Assembly (NCBI RefSeq): GCF_000527135.1
Contig: NZ_AZUP01000001.1
Coordinates: 2,728,001-2,792,000 of the forward strand
Source: Methyloversatilis discipulorum
GTDB lineage: Bacteria > Pseudomonadota > Gammaproteobacteria > Burkholderiales > Rhodocyclaceae
Direction of reading: 5' to 3'
DNA: 64,000 bases
Positions within the stretch are counted from its first letter, which is position 1; each line of letters begins with the position of its first letter. Made by a program: the position numbers and the translations under genes. The notes beneath the pieces were generated by a model. It did no database searches and was not told the origin of the DNA. It saw only the letters and a program-made list of their open reading frames with translations. This document shows, piece by piece, positions 55,512-64,000 of the stretch.

Positions 55512-56338
55512 AGGTGCAGGAACCGGCCGAGCTGGTCGATCCGCTACACGACTGGCGCATCCGGGACGAACCCTGGTACGCGCCGGTCGGCGGCGAGATC
55601 GCCGCCTTTGAGGCCGCGCACGCGCGCGGCCTGCCGCTGATGCTGAAGGGGCCGACCGGCTGCGGCAAGACGCGCTTCGTCGAGCACATGGCCTGGCGGC
55701 TGGGCCTGCCGCTGATCACCGTCGCCTGCCACGAAGATCTGTCGGCCGGCGACCTGATCGGCCGCTTCCTGCTCGACGCTGGCGGCACGCGCTGGCAGGA
55801 CGGTCCGCTCACCCGTGCGGTGCGCTTCGGCGCGATCTGCTACCTCGACGAACTGGTGGAAGCGCGCGCCGACACCACGGTGCTCATCCACCCGCTGACC
55901 GACGCGCGCCGCCAGCTGCCGCTGGCCGCCACCGGCGAACTGCTGCACGCGCACCCGGACTTCCGTCTGGTCGTGTCCTACAACCCGGGCTACCACGGCG
56001 TGCACAAGACGCTGAAGGCATCGACCCGGCAGCGCTTCACCGCGCTCGAATTCGGCTACCCAGACGCGGCACGCGAAGCGGCCATCGTGATGCACGAATG
56101 CGGCGTCGACGAGGCCATCGCGAAGCAACTGGTGACGCTGGCCGAGCGCACGCGCCGGCTGGCCGGCGACGAACTGGACGAAGGCGCCTCCACCCGCATG
56201 CTCATCCACGCCGGCTTGCTGGTCGCCGAAGGCCTGGCGCCGCGCGCCGCCTGCCTGCAGGCCATCGCAGTGCCGCTGTCGGACGACCCGGAAGTCGGTC
56301 AGGCGCTGGCCGCCATGGTCGATGCCTGCATCGTCTGA
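55508..56338 (+). CDS. NorQ/CbbQ-like AAA+ ATPase coupled to amiE
   Basis: 276 residues from a GTG at 55508 inside the amiE stop (GTGA). Walker [21 protein letters not shown] (residues 45-64), [20 protein letters not shown], Walker [21 protein letters not shown], sensor 1 [17 protein letters not shown] and [10 protein letters not shown]. These are marks of the CbbQ/NorQ/GvpN clade of MoxR-like chaperone ATPases that remodel a target enzyme together with a VWA partner (CbbO, NorD). The partner follows with a 17-bp overlap. Neither Rubisco nor nitric oxide reductase genes are present, so the amidase is the natural candidate client. Confidence 0.9.
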   Translation: MKVQEPAELVDPLHDWRIRDEPWYAPVGGEIAAFEAAHARGLPLMLKGPTGCGKTRFVEHMAWRLGLPLITVACHEDLSAGDLIGRFLLDAGGTRWQDGPLTRAVRFGAICYLDELVEARADTTVLIHPLTDARRQLPLAATGELLHAHPDFRLVVSYNPGYHGVHKTLKASTRQRFTALEFGYPDAAREAAIVMHECGVDEAIAKQLVTLAERTRRLAGDELDEGASTRMLIHAGLLVAEGLAPRAACLQAIAVPLSDDPEVGQALAAMVDACIV

Positions 56339-57995
56339 ATCCGCGCTGGCAGGCAGCCGGCCGCTGGGCATCTATCTGGATGCGCTGTGGTCGGTGCAAC
56401 CGCGGCTGGCGACGCTGGCAACACCGGACGACCGGCCGCGCGCGGTCCTGTCGCGTGCCGGCACGCGGCCGGTGCTGCACCTGCCGCCGGACGACGCGCT
56501 GCTCACCCGCGCCCGCGCCGCCCACGCGGCTGCCCACCTCGCATACGGAGGTGAACCCCAGCCACGAGCGAAGCTGAAACCGCTACAGCGCGCGCTGCTG
56601 GAAACGCTGGAGGACGCCCGCGTCGAATGGCGGGCGATGCAGGACCTGCCGGGCCTGCGCACGCTGTGGGCGCCCTTCCATGTCGCCGGTCCGGACGACG
56701 GCAATGGCTTCGATGCGCTGCTGGTGCGGCTGGCGCACGCGCTGTTCGACCCGGCGCATGCCGACGGCCACGCCTGGATCGCCAAGGTGCGCCGGCTGTT
56801 CTTCGCTGCCGACGGCACGCTCGCACTCGACACACCGCAGCGGCTGCGCGAGGCGGCCTCGCTGCTGGGCAACGACATCGGCCAGATGCGCCTGAATTTC
56901 AATGCCGCCGGCTGGCGGGTCGAACCGGCCTACCGCGACGACAACCACCACCTGTGGATCGCCGACGACAGCCTGCCGCCGTCCGCCACGCCGCTCGAAC
57001 GCGAAGACGCCGACAGCCACGGCAGCGGTGACGACGACAACGCTACGCCTGCGGAACGTCCGCCGCCGCAGGCGACCGGCAGCGCCGATCAGGGCGAAGG
57101 TGCGGCCACCGCACTGTGGTCGGAAGCGCCGCTGCGCACGCTGAAGTACCCGGAGTGGGATCGCCTGATCACGCGACTGCGGCCGGACTGGTGCACGGTG
57201 ATCGAAAGCCGCCCGCTCGAAGCCGACGCCACGGCACTGCGCGCGCGACTGCAGGCGCAGATCCGCCGGCTGCCCGCCGCGCAGCGTCGCTCAGCGGGGC
57301 GTCCGGGCAGCGGCCGCGAGCGCGACGGCGAAGTGCTGCACACCGAGGCGCTGATCGAGGCGGGCATCGCGCTACGCACACGCACGCGGCCACCGTCCCG
57401 GCTTTTTCGCGCGACGCACCCGACGGACAGCGGCCGCGACGTGCTGCTGCTGATCGATGCGTCCGCCTCCACCGCGCACCCGTGCGCCGACGGCCGACCG
57501 CTGCTCGAGCACCTGCGCGATGCCGCCTTGCTGGCCGCGCACGCGCTTGAACGTGACGCCCACATCGTCCGCGTGTGGGCGTTCGCGTCCGACACCCGTC
57601 ACCGCGTGCGCGTGCAGCACCTTAAGGACGAACACGACGGCGCGCTGGACCTGCGCGTGTGCGCCCGCGCCGCCGGGCTGCGCAGTCACGGCTCGACCCG
57701 CATCGGCGCCGCGCTGCGTCACGCCGCCGCCCATGCGCTGGGCGAGCGGCCGCTGATCGTGCTGCTGACCGACGGCGAACCGCACGACATCGACGTGCAC
57801 GACCCGCGCTATCTGCTGGAGGATGTGAAGCAAGCGGTACGCGAAGCGCGCCGCGCAGGCGTCACGACACAGTGCGTGCACCTCGGCCCGGCCGCGCCTG
57901 CAGGCCTGCGCAGTGTCTTCGACGCAGGCCGCTGCATCGCGGCCGATCCGCGACGCATCGTCGACGTGCTGCTGTCCGGCCTGCAGCGTGGCTGA
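56322..57995 (+). CDS. NorD/CbbO-like VWA domain protein
   Basis: 557 residues. An all-helical N-terminal 280 residues (LLETLEDARVEWRAMQDLPG, LFDPAHADGHAWIAKVRRLF) is followed by an acidic, Ser/Asp-rich linker. A C-terminal von Willebrand A domain (about 365-557) has the MIDAS DVLLLIDASASTAHP, GSTRIGAALRHAAAHAL and IVLLTDGEPHDIDVHDPRYL. TDGEPxDIDVxDxRYL is typical of NorD. It would form the adaptor that lets the ATPase recognise its client through the metal-dependent site. It overlaps the ATPase gene by 17 bp, and 66 bp separate it from trmL. Confidence 0.9.
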   Translation: MPASSESALAGSRPLGIYLDALWSVQPRLATLATPDDRPRAVLSRAGTRPVLHLPPDDALLTRARAAHAAAHLAYGGEPQPRAKLKPLQRALLETLEDARVEWRAMQDLPGLRTLWAPFHVAGPDDGNGFDALLVRLAHALFDPAHADGHAWIAKVRRLFFAADGTLALDTPQRLREAASLLGNDIGQMRLNFNAAGWRVEPAYRDDNHHLWIADDSLPPSATPLEREDADSHGSGDDDNATPAERPPPQATGSADQGEGAATALWSEAPLRTLKYPEWDRLITRLRPDWCTVIESRPLEADATALRARLQAQIRRLPAAQRRSAGRPGSGRERDGEVLHTEALIEAGIALRTRTRPPSRLFRATHPTDSGRDVLLLIDASASTAHPCADGRPLLEHLRDAALLAAHALERDAHIVRVWAFASDTRHRVRVQHLKDEHDGALDLRVCARAAGLRSHGSTRIGAALRHAAAHALGERPLIVLLTDGEPHDIDVHDPRYLLEDVKQAVREARRAGVTTQCVHLGPAAPAGLRSVFDAGRCIAADPRRIVDVLLSGLQRG

Positions 57996-58061
57996 CCCGC
58001 GAGTCTGACCAGCGACGGCGTCCGCTGGCACAATCGCGCCTCCGTACGATCGCGCACGCCC

Positions 58062-58547
58062 ATGTTCCACATCGTCCTGTACCAGCCCGAAATTCCGCCC
58101 AACACCGGCAACGTGATGCGCCTGTGCGCCAACGGCGGTTTCCGCCTGCATCTGGTGAAGCCGCTCGGCTTCGACATCAGCGACAAGCACCTGAAGCGCG
58201 CCGGCATGGACTACCGCGACCTGATCAACGTGACGGTGCATGAGGACTGGGCGGCGCTGTCGGCAGCACTTGCGCTGCAGCCGGACGACGGCCGGCTGTA
58301 CGCGCTGAGCACGCGCGGACGGGTGGCGCATACGACGCCTCGGTATCGTGCCGGCGACATCTTCCTGTTCGGTCAGGAAACCGCCGGACTGCCGGGCAGC
58401 CTGCTCGACACGGTGCCGGCGGCGCAGCGCCTGCGCATTCCGATGCGACCCGACTGTCGCAGCCTGAATCTGAGCAATTCGGTCGCCATCGTCGCCTACG
58501 AGGCGTGGCGACAGCACGGCTTCGACGGCGCGCTTCAGCCGGACTGA
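58062..58547 (+). CDS. trmL: tRNA (cytidine/uridine-34 2'-O)-methyltransferase TrmL
   Basis: 161 residues, SPOUT class. It methylates the wobble 2'-OH of tRNA-Leu isoacceptors. It starts [20 protein letters not shown], with [39 protein letters not shown] and [26 protein letters not shown] forming the knot. Length is normal. Its last 13 bases overlap the convergent gpsA gene. Confidence 0.96.
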   Translation: MFHIVLYQPEIPPNTGNVMRLCANGGFRLHLVKPLGFDISDKHLKRAGMDYRDLINVTVHEDWAALSAALALQPDDGRLYALSTRGRVAHTTPRYRAGDIFLFGQETAGLPGSLLDTVPAAQRLRIPMRPDCRSLNLSNSVAIVAYEAWRQHGFDGALQPD

Positions 58548-59584
58548 GCACCCGCTTGCAGGGCGCCGAGATCGACGTCATCGGCGCGTTCGAGCACCGC
58601 TTCCTGTTCCACCTTGGGGTCGCGGGCGAGCAGCCGCTCGGCCGCCTGCGCCGCGCTGAGGCGGCCGTCGAGCACGTCGGCGACGGCGCGCGTGATCGGC
58701 ATGTCGACACCGAGACGGCGCGCCAGCGCCGCCGCTTCGCGTGCGGTCGACACCCCTTCGGCGACGTGGCCCAGCTTCTGCAGCACCGCGTCGAGCGACA
58801 GGCCTTCGGCCAGCATCAGGCCGACGCGACGGTTGCGCGACAGGTCGCCGGTGCAGGTCAGTATCAGGTCGCCCATGCCGGCCAGGCCCATGAAGGTGAT
58901 ACCGTGGCCGCCCAGCGCTTCGCCGAGGCGGGCGATCTCGGCCAGGCCGCGGGTGATCAGCGCGGCGCGCGCGTTGAGCCCGAAACCGAGACCGTCGCAG
59001 ACGCCGGTGGCGATGGCGAGCACGTTCTTGACCGCACCACCGACCTCGACGCCGGTCAGGTCGTCCTGCGCGTACAGGCGCAGACGCGGGCTGTGCAGCT
59101 CGGCGGCGATGCGGGAGGCGAAAGCGAGGTCGTTGCTGGCGACGGTGATCGCGGTCGGCTGGCCGCGCGCCACCTCGACCGCGAAGCTGGGGCCGCTCAG
59201 CGCGCCGCGGCTGACCGTCTCCGGCAATACCTCGGCCGCCACCGCATGTGGCAGCAGGCCAGTGCCGGCCTCGAAACCCTTGCACGCCCACAGCACGGCC
59301 GGCACACCGGACGCGGCGACGGCACGCAGCGCGTCACGCAGGCCCGAGATCGGCGTGGCGATCAGCGCGAGTTCGCAGCCGGAGAGCGCGTGCGCAATGT
59401 CGGCGTCGATGTGGATGCTGTCGGGCAGCGCGATCTCGGGCAGGTAACGCTCGTTGCGGCGCGACGCGACCAGCGTGTGCGCGTGCGTCGCGTCGCGCGT
59501 CCACAGGGTGACGTCGTGATCGGCCGCGTAGGCGACGGCCAGCGCGGTGCCCCAGGCACCGGCGCCGAGGACGGCGATCTTCAT
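58535..59584 (-). CDS. gpsA: Glycerol-3-phosphate dehydrogenase [NAD(P)+]
   Basis: 349 residues from ATG 59584. It makes sn-glycerol-3-phosphate for phospholipids. [20 protein letters not shown] is the NAD-binding loop. [58 protein letters not shown] with the catalytic Lys, [20 protein letters not shown] and [20 protein letters not shown] follow. It is last in the run rhodanese, grxC, secB, SH3, gpsA, an order common in betaproteobacteria. It starts 16 bp after the SH3 gene. Confidence 0.97.
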   Translation of the reverse strand: MKIAVLGAGAWGTALAVAYAADHDVTLWTRDATHAHTLVASRRNERYLPEIALPDSIHIDADIAHALSGCELALIATPISGLRDALRAVAASGVPAVLWACKGFEAGTGLLPHAVAAEVLPETVSRGALSGPSFAVEVARGQPTAITVASNDLAFASRIAAELHSPRLRLYAQDDLTGVEVGGAVKNVLAIATGVCDGLGFGLNARAALITRGLAEIARLGEALGGHGITFMGLAGMGDLILTCTGDLSRNRRVGLMLAEGLSLDAVLQKLGHVAEGVSTAREAAALARRLGVDMPITRAVADVLDGRLSAAQAAERLLARDPKVEQEAVLERADDVDLGALQAGAQSG

Positions 59585-59600
59585 GCGCGGCGGGCGGGGC

Positions 59601-60047
59601 TCACAGGCCCCACACCTGGCCGATGCGGACAAAACCGCTCTGGCCGTCACGGTGCTTCACGCGCGCCCAGCCGGCCGGCGCCGGTTCGGACACCGGTTCG
59701 AGCAGCACGCGGCGCTCGGCTTCGAACACGAGCGCTGCATTGTCGTCCGGCTTGGCCAGAATGCGTGCCTTGTCGACGCTGACGATGACGGTGCGCTGTG
59801 GCGACAGCGCCGATGACTCGACCCAGGCGAGCATGCCACCCGGCTCACGCACCTTGACCCAGCCGGCCTGCGTGCGCACCACCTCGACCGGCGTCTGGCG
59901 CGCGATCACGTACTGCTGGCGCGCCTGCTTCGACGGCGCGTCGTACATGACGGCGACGTCGGCAAGCGAGCGATATTCGAGCCCCGCCGCCTGGGCGGCC
60001 GGGGCGATGGCGAAGGCGGCCAGCGCCGCCAGCGCGATACGCTTCAT
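59601..60047 (-). CDS. Exported SH3b-domain protein
   Basis: 148 residues with a Sec signal peptide ([20 protein letters not shown]). Two small SH3-like repeats: [20 protein letters not shown] with [20 protein letters not shown], and [20 protein letters not shown] with [20 protein letters not shown]. It is the betaproteobacterial secB-gpsA linker protein. A periplasmic role in binding peptidoglycan or proteins is likely; nothing more specific can be read. Its ATG overlaps the secB stop (TGATG). Confidence 0.88.
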   Translation of the reverse strand: MKRIALAALAAFAIAPAAQAAGLEYRSLADVAVMYDAPSKQARQQYVIARQTPVEVVRTQAGWVKVREPGGMLAWVESSALSPQRTVIVSVDKARILAKPDDNAALVFEAERRVLLEPVSEPAPAGWARVKHRDGQSGFVRIGQVWGL

Positions 60048-60529
60048 CACTGAACCGTCGGCGCGCCGTCCTGGCCGGCTGCGGCCTGCTGCGCGCGCTG
60101 CTGGTAGAGCGCTTCGAAATTGACTGGCGCCAGCACGACCGGCGGGAAACCGGCGCGGTTCACCGCGTCCGACACGCTTTCGCGGGCGTACGGGAACAGG
60201 ATGTTCGGGCAGGCGATGCCGAGGATGGGCTGCAGGTCTTCCTGCGGCACGTTGCGGATCTGGAAGATGCCGGCCTGGCGCACTTCGACCAGGAACATCG
60301 TCTTCTCGCCGATCTTGGCGGTGACGGTGACCGTCAGCGTCACGTCGAACACGCCGTCCTGCACCGCCTTGCCTTCCGTCTGCAGCTGGATCTGGACGTT
60401 CGGGTTTTCGCGGGTGAGGAAGATTTCCGGGGCGTTCGGGACTTCGAGCGACAGGTCCTTCACGTAGACCTTCTCGATGGAGAACACCGGGCCCTGGGGC
60501 TGTTGGGGTTGCACTGCTTCGTCGGCCAT
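60047..60529 (-). CDS. secB: Protein-export chaperone SecB
   Basis: 160 residues from ATG 60529. Tetrameric chaperone that keeps preproteins unfolded and hands them to SecA. It has [67 protein letters not shown] and [17 protein letters not shown], all canonical. An acidic/Gln-rich N-terminus ([14 protein letters not shown]) is typical. It is translated between grxC (34-bp gap) and the SH3 protein gene (overlap). Confidence 0.97.
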   Translation of the reverse strand: MADEAVQPQQPQGPVFSIEKVYVKDLSLEVPNAPEIFLTRENPNVQIQLQTEGKAVQDGVFDVTLTVTVTAKIGEKTMFLVEVRQAGIFQIRNVPQEDLQPILGIACPNILFPYARESVSDAVNRAGFPPVVLAPVNFEALYQQRAQQAAAGQDGAPTVQ

Positions 60530-60563
60530 TTTTCGCTTCTCGGTTGGTGATGAACGCCGCAGG

Positions 60564-60821
60564 TCAGGCCTGCAGCAGCGGGTCCAGCTTGCCTTCGCGG
60601 TCGAGTGCGTGCAGATCGTCGCACCCGCCCACATGGAAGTCGTCGATGTAGATCTGCGGCACGGTACGCCTGCCGGTTTTCTCCATCATTTCAGTACGCC
60701 GTGCCGGATCGGTGTCGACCCGCACTTTCTCGATGTCGGTCACGCCCTTGGACACGAGCAGGCGCTCCGCCTGCACGCAGTAGGGGCAGTAGCCGCTGGT
60801 GTACATCAGTACGTGTGCCAT
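60564..60821 (-). CDS. grxC: Glutaredoxin 3
   Basis: 85 residues. A dithiol glutaredoxin with the active site [17 protein letters not shown] (CPYC). The glutathione-binding [20 protein letters not shown] follows. It reduces protein disulfides and glutathione mixed disulfides in the cytoplasm. It sits 4 bp after the rhodanese gene and just ahead of secB, as in many beta- and gammaproteobacteria. Confidence 0.96.
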   Translation of the reverse strand: MAHVLMYTSGYCPYCVQAERLLVSKGVTDIEKVRVDTDPARRTEMMEKTGRRTVPQIYIDDFHVGGCDDLHALDREGKLDPLLQA

Positions 60822-60825
60822 CGCG

Positions 60826-61242
60826 TCACTTCTTGGTCAGTGGCAGACCGGCCTGTTCCCAGGCGCCGATACCGCCGTCGAGTGCAAACACCTTTTCGAA
60901 ACCGGCCTTGCGCAGCGTCGAGCAGGCGCTGGCGGAACGCATGCCGCTGGCGCAGACGACGATGAGCGGGCGCTCCTTGAACTTCTCCAGATCAGCGATG
61001 CGCTGGTCGAGCTGGCCGACCGGGATGTGGCGCGAACCGGCGATGCGGCCCTTGGCCCATTCGGGCTGTTCGCGCACGTCGATCACCTGGGCGTCCTCGC
61101 GGTTGATCAGTTGCGTCGCCTGCGCCGGCGTAAGGCGCGGTCCGGAGGTCTTCGTGCGCAGCGTCATGACGAGCAGCGCGACGCCGCTGATCAGGGCCGA
61201 AATGGCCCAGAGGTAATTGTTGTTGTGAGTCAGGAATTCCAT
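60826..61242 (-). CDS. Membrane-anchored rhodanese-like protein (YibN type)
   Basis: 138 residues. An N-terminal helix ([18 protein letters not shown]) anchors it. A rhodanese fold follows: [38 protein letters not shown] and the active-site loop [14 protein letters not shown] with the persulfide-forming Cys. It resembles E. coli YibN, also next to grxC-secB-gpsA. A sulfur-transfer role is assumed. It is first in the operon; the 264-bp gap upstream is shared with divergent gpmA. Confidence 0.93.
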   Translation of the reverse strand: MEFLTHNNNYLWAISALISGVALLVMTLRTKTSGPRLTPAQATQLINREDAQVIDVREQPEWAKGRIAGSRHIPVGQLDQRIADLEKFKERPLIVVCASGMRSASACSTLRKAGFEKVFALDGGIGAWEQAGLPLTKK

Positions 61243-61394
61243 GGGAGAGAGGTGCTGGCAGGCTGTGGGGCTCGCGGCAGGCGGTCCGCTGTAACGGGGT
61301 CCGCATCATCGCCGGGATCGTGTCATCCGGCAACGCGGATGTTCCGACATGTCATCGTCTGTCGAATTTTTACGGGGCCGCGCGCTGCGTTTTC

Positions 61395-61418
61395 TGGGAA
61401 AATGCGCATTTTAGCCCA
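61395..61418. promoter_or_regulatory. 14-bp perfect palindrome upstream of gpmA
   Basis: AAAATGCGCATTTT (61399-61412) is fully symmetrical and is framed by TGGG and CCCA that can extend the arms with a 2-base bulge. It lies about 90 bp ahead of gpmA in the gap shared with the divergent rhodanese operon. It is likely a regulator site or part of a promoter; no matching regulator is recognised. Confidence 0.45.
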
Positions 61419-61506
61419 AGCGCGGTCAGTCCACCTGCAGACCACGAGTCCGCAGTGCAGCACGTCTCACCGGGGCGCCGCGCCCTTCACACATAGCCCA
61501 CCCGAT

Positions 61507-62328
61507 ATGTACAAGCTCGTTCTGCTGCGCCACGGCGAATCCGTCTGGAACAAGGAAAACCGTTTCACCGGATGGACCGACGTCGGTCTGACCGACAAAG
61601 GCGAAATCGAGGCCCGCGAAGCCGGCCGCCTGCTCAACCGCGAAGGCTACCGCTTCGACATGGCCTTCACTTCGGTGCTCAAGCGCGCCAACAAGACGCT
61701 CTACGTCGCGCTCGAACAACTGAACCTGATGTGGATTCCGATCCGTCCGACCTGGCGCCTGAACGAGCGTCACTACGGCGCGCTGCAGGGTCTGAACAAG
61801 GCGCAGACGGCGCAGAAGTTCGGCGAGGAACAGGTGCTGGTGTGGCGCCGCTCCTACGACACGCCGCCGCCGGCGCTGGAAGAGGACGATCCGCGCCTCG
61901 ATCGCAAGAACCCGCGCTACGCCGAAGTGCCGGACGAGCAGTTCCCGCGCACCGAATGCCTGAAGGACACCGTGGCCCGCGTCATCCCGTTCTGGGACGC
62001 CGAGATCGCGCCGCAGATCAAGGCCGGCAAGAACGTGCTCATCGTCGCCCACGGCAACAGCCTGCGCGCGCTGATCAAGTACCTCGACAACGTGTCGGAA
62101 CAGGACATCCTGGGCCTGAACATCCCGACCGCCCAGCCGCTGGTGTACGAGCTGGACGAAAACCTGAAGCCGATCCGCCACTACTACCTCGGCGACCAGG
62201 AAGCCATCCGCGCCGCCATCGACGCCGTGGCCAACCAGAGCCGCGCCGTGCCGCAGCGCCAGCGCCCGCCCATCCCCGAAGCCGAAGAGCCGCAGACGGC
62301 CGAACAGCGCGCACCGTGGATGGAGTGA
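61507..62328 (+). CDS. gpmA: 2,3-bisphosphoglycerate-dependent phosphoglycerate mutase
   Basis: 273 residues from ATG 61507. Glycolytic 3-PG/2-PG interconversion. [20 protein letters not shown] holds the phospho-His; [40 protein letters not shown] and [20 protein letters not shown] complete the active site. The enzyme is usually about 249 residues; here a Pro/Glu/Arg-rich tail of roughly 25 residues ([20 protein letters not shown]) is added. Its stop overlaps the envC start (GTGA). Confidence 0.96.
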   Translation: MYKLVLLRHGESVWNKENRFTGWTDVGLTDKGEIEAREAGRLLNREGYRFDMAFTSVLKRANKTLYVALEQLNLMWIPIRPTWRLNERHYGALQGLNKAQTAQKFGEEQVLVWRRSYDTPPPALEEDDPRLDRKNPRYAEVPDEQFPRTECLKDTVARVIPFWDAEIAPQIKAGKNVLIVAHGNSLRALIKYLDNVSEQDILGLNIPTAQPLVYELDENLKPIRHYYLGDQEAIRAAIDAVANQSRAVPQRQRPPIPEAEEPQTAEQRAPWME

Positions 62329-63548
62329 AGCGCTGGCTGATCCGGGCGCTGCTATGCACGCTGCCCGGAACCGCCCTCGCCGAGCGCGCAGTCCAGTCCA
62401 GCCCGGAACAGCTGCGCGCGCTGCAGCAGCGCATGGAAGCGCTGCGCGATGAACTTAACCAGTCGGAAGGCGCCCACCGCGAAGCCCGCGACGAGCTGCG
62501 CAGCTCGGAAAAGGCCATTTCCGACGCCAGCCGTGCGCTGCGCGATATCGCCGGCCGCCGCAAGGCGGTCGAAAGCGCGCTGACGCAGACGCGCAAGGAC
62601 GTTGCCGCCGGCGAGGAACGGCTGCGCACCCAGCAGTCGCAACTGGCACAACTGCTGCGCGGCCACCAGCGCGCCGGTGAAGCCGATGCGCTGCGCCACC
62701 TGTTGTCCGGCACCGACCCCAACCAGAGCGCGCGCGACCTGCACTACCTGCGCAGCCTGTCGAAAAGCCAGCTCAAGCTGATGGACGAACACCGCGCGAC
62801 GCTGAGCCGCCAGCGCGAACTGCTGGCGCAGCAGGACGCCCAGCTCGACGAAATCCGCACACTGGAAGCGGAACGCGAGCGCGAGCGCGGCAAGCTGCAG
62901 TCCGAACACGACGTGCGGCGCAAGGTGCTCGACCGCATCGCCACCCAGTTGCGCACCGAGCGCAAGGAACTGGCCCAGCTCAAGCGCGACGAGGCGCGGC
63001 TGAGCCGGCTGATCGAATCGCTGTCGCGGCGCAGCGCCCGCAGCACACCGCCGAAGACACCCGCGGCAAGCCCGGCCGACGATGCGCCAGCGCCGGCCGG
63101 CCGCGAAAGCCGCGGCCCGGTCGTGCAGTCGACACCGGTCGATCACGGCGGCGTTGCCTTCCCCAAGCTGCGCGGTCGCCTGCCCTGGCCAGCCAGTGGC
63201 GAACTTGCGCGCCGCTTCGGTGCCCAAGGCGCGGATGGCGGAACACCGCTGCGCGGCATCTTCATCCGCGCAGCGGCGGGCGACGTCAAGGCGGTGGCTG
63301 CCGGTACCGTGGTGTTCGCCGACTGGTTGCGCGGTTTCGGCAACCTGGTCATCGTCGATCACGGCGACAACTATCTGAGCGTCTATGGCAACAACGAAGC
63401 CGTGCTGAAGTCGGTCGGCGCAACGGTGCGCGCGGGCGAGGTGATCGCCTCGATAGGCGCCAGCGGTGGGGCTTCGGAATCGGGTTTATACTTTGAATTG
63501 CGGCATCAGGGACAGGCGCTGGACCCGCTGAAATGGGTTGCTCGCTAG
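62325..63548 (+). CDS. envC: Murein hydrolase activator EnvC
   Basis: 407 residues from a GTG at 62325 inside the gpmA stop. Signal peptide [19 protein letters not shown] long coiled coil covers about residues 27-240 ([40 protein letters not shown]). A LytM domain follows ([56 protein letters not shown]). The zinc-binding residues of active LytM enzymes are missing, as in E. coli EnvC, so it activates amidases at the septum rather than cutting murein. It precedes ctpA, a common arrangement. Confidence 0.93.
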   Translation: MKRWLIRALLCTLPGTALAERAVQSSPEQLRALQQRMEALRDELNQSEGAHREARDELRSSEKAISDASRALRDIAGRRKAVESALTQTRKDVAAGEERLRTQQSQLAQLLRGHQRAGEADALRHLLSGTDPNQSARDLHYLRSLSKSQLKLMDEHRATLSRQRELLAQQDAQLDEIRTLEAERERERGKLQSEHDVRRKVLDRIATQLRTERKELAQLKRDEARLSRLIESLSRRSARSTPPKTPAASPADDAPAPAGRESRGPVVQSTPVDHGGVAFPKLRGRLPWPASGELARRFGAQGADGGTPLRGIFIRAAAGDVKAVAAGTVVFADWLRGFGNLVIVDHGDNYLSVYGNNEAVLKSVGATVRAGEVIASIGASGGASESGLYFELRHQGQALDPLKWVAR

Positions 63549-63551
63549 GCT

Positions 63552-63567
63552 GCACCGAGGACGGTGC
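63552..63567. terminator. Short hairpin between envC and ctpA
   Basis: GCACCG / CGGTGC form a 6-bp stem with an AGGA loop directly after the envC stop, 40 bp ahead of ctpA. With no T-run it is a weak terminator or an attenuating structure; read-through into ctpA is likely. Confidence 0.35.
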
Positions 63568-63606
63568 GGCATCCGTTCCGGCCTAAAAATATGCGGAGTG
63601 CAATCG

Positions 63607-64000
63607 ATGCAAAAGAAGCTGCAGCAAACCGGGCTGGTCATGATCGGACTGTGTGCCGGGGTACTGCTCAGTCTCAATTTCTCCGCCAACGCGAACAAGC
63701 CGGTCGGCAGCACGTTGCCGGTCGAGGAACTGCGCCAGTTCGCCGACGTGCTGAATGCGGTGAAGTCGGGCTATGTCGAGCCGGTCGATGACAAGAAGCT
63801 GATCACCCACGCGATCAGCGGCATGCTGTCCGGTCTCGACCCGCACTCGGCCTATCTCGACCAGGACGCGTTCAAGGATCTGCAGGCCGGCACCCAGGGC
63901 GAATTCGGCGGCCTCGGCATCGAGGTCGGCATGGAAGACGGCTTCGTCAAGGTGGTGTCGCCGATCGAGGACACGCCGGCCTTCCGCGCCGGCGTCAAGG
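63607..64000 (+). CDS. ctpA: Carboxy-terminal processing protease CtpA (S41), 5' part
   Basis: 131 codons are in the window; the rest is off the right edge. ATG 63607 opens with KKLQQTGLVMIGLCAGVLLS, a signal peptide or anchor. VEELRQFADVLNAVKSGYVE, LITHAISGMLSGLDPHSAYL and the start of the PDZ domain (FGGLGIEVGMEDGFVKVVSP, DTPAFRAGVK) follow. The S41 catalytic Ser-Lys core would lie further right. The order gpmA-envC-ctpA is common in proteobacteria. Confidence 0.93.
   Translation, partial: MQKKLQQTGLVMIGLCAGVLLSLNFSANANKPVGSTLPVEELRQFADVLNAVKSGYVEPVDDKKLITHAISGMLSGLDPHSAYLDQDAFKDLQAGTQGEFGGLGIEVGMEDGFVKVVSPIEDTPAFRAGVK

Noticed and set aside
55508..57995. Annotation as norQ-norD of a denitrification cluster
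   Set aside because: The proteins belong to that wider clade, but no norC or norB is present and the pair is coupled to amiE. I kept the family name without the gene symbols.

Overview
The window is a piece of a chromosome with high G+C (one sampled line at 53161-53220 is 46/60 G+C). Gene content points to a betaproteobacterium, probably Rhodocyclales or a relative. The markers are SecB, an uncoupled PTS (EI-HPr-EIIA) beside ruvC-ruvA, a MarR-type EPS-associated regulator heading a surface-glycan locus, a PEP-CTERM protein, and a propionyl-CoA to succinyl-CoA operon. A Methyloversatilis/Azoarcus/Thauera-like host would fit, but the genus cannot be fixed from this window. I saw no rRNA, tRNA, CRISPR array, transposase or phage gene.

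Layout. 1-3043: an SDR protein cut by the left edge, a ferredoxin-type reductase and an HDOD signalling protein. 3203-6777 (minus strand): EIIA, HPr, EI, ruvC and ruvA as one overlapping operon. 6848-29729 (minus strand): a surface-glycan locus of 23 genes, nearly all overlapping or abutting. It reads from the MarR-EPS regulator through a PglK-like ABC flippase, pseB, pseC, a divergent NeuB paralogue, a HisH/HisF/PseA-like amidotransferase trio, pseF, a Pse-associated methylase, a PseG-acetyltransferase fusion and pseI. A lower-G+C block with a sulfotransferase, an unrecognised protein and a glycosyltransferase follows, then more glycosyltransferases, a wbpV-wbpL-wbpM-like end and apaH. 29820-33245 (plus): waaA, gmd, fcl. 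33238-39846: a TIGR03790-type secreted protein, a quinone-oxidoreductase-like dehydrogenase, a zinc metallopeptidase, and a response regulator with a CHASE/PAS histidine kinase. 39995-47605: pccA, pccB, meaB and methylmalonyl-CoA mutase (minus), with a divergent GntR regulator. 47725-51265: a MoxR-DUF58-membrane protein operon. 51592-57995 (plus): a PEP-CTERM protein, a SulP transporter, and the aliphatic amidase amiE coupled to a NorQ/CbbQ-like ATPase and a NorD/CbbO-like VWA protein. 58062-64000: trmL, gpsA, an SH3 protein, secB, grxC, a rhodanese, gpmA, envC and the start of ctpA.

How it works together. The central locus should make CMP-pseudaminic acid, or a derivative with an acetamidino group, and a UDP-QuiNAc/FucNAc-primed lipid-linked glycan carrying further sugars and possibly sulfate, exported by the ABC flippase. 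The strongest leads for something undescribed are: the NeuB paralogue that lacks a metal-binding histidine, placed inside the Pse pathway beside the ammonia-supplying pair; the unrecognised 337-residue protein in the low-G+C block; the amidase with its own AAA+/VWA pair behind a leader full of hairpins; and a perfect 14-bp palindrome kept by rare codons inside the GntR gene.
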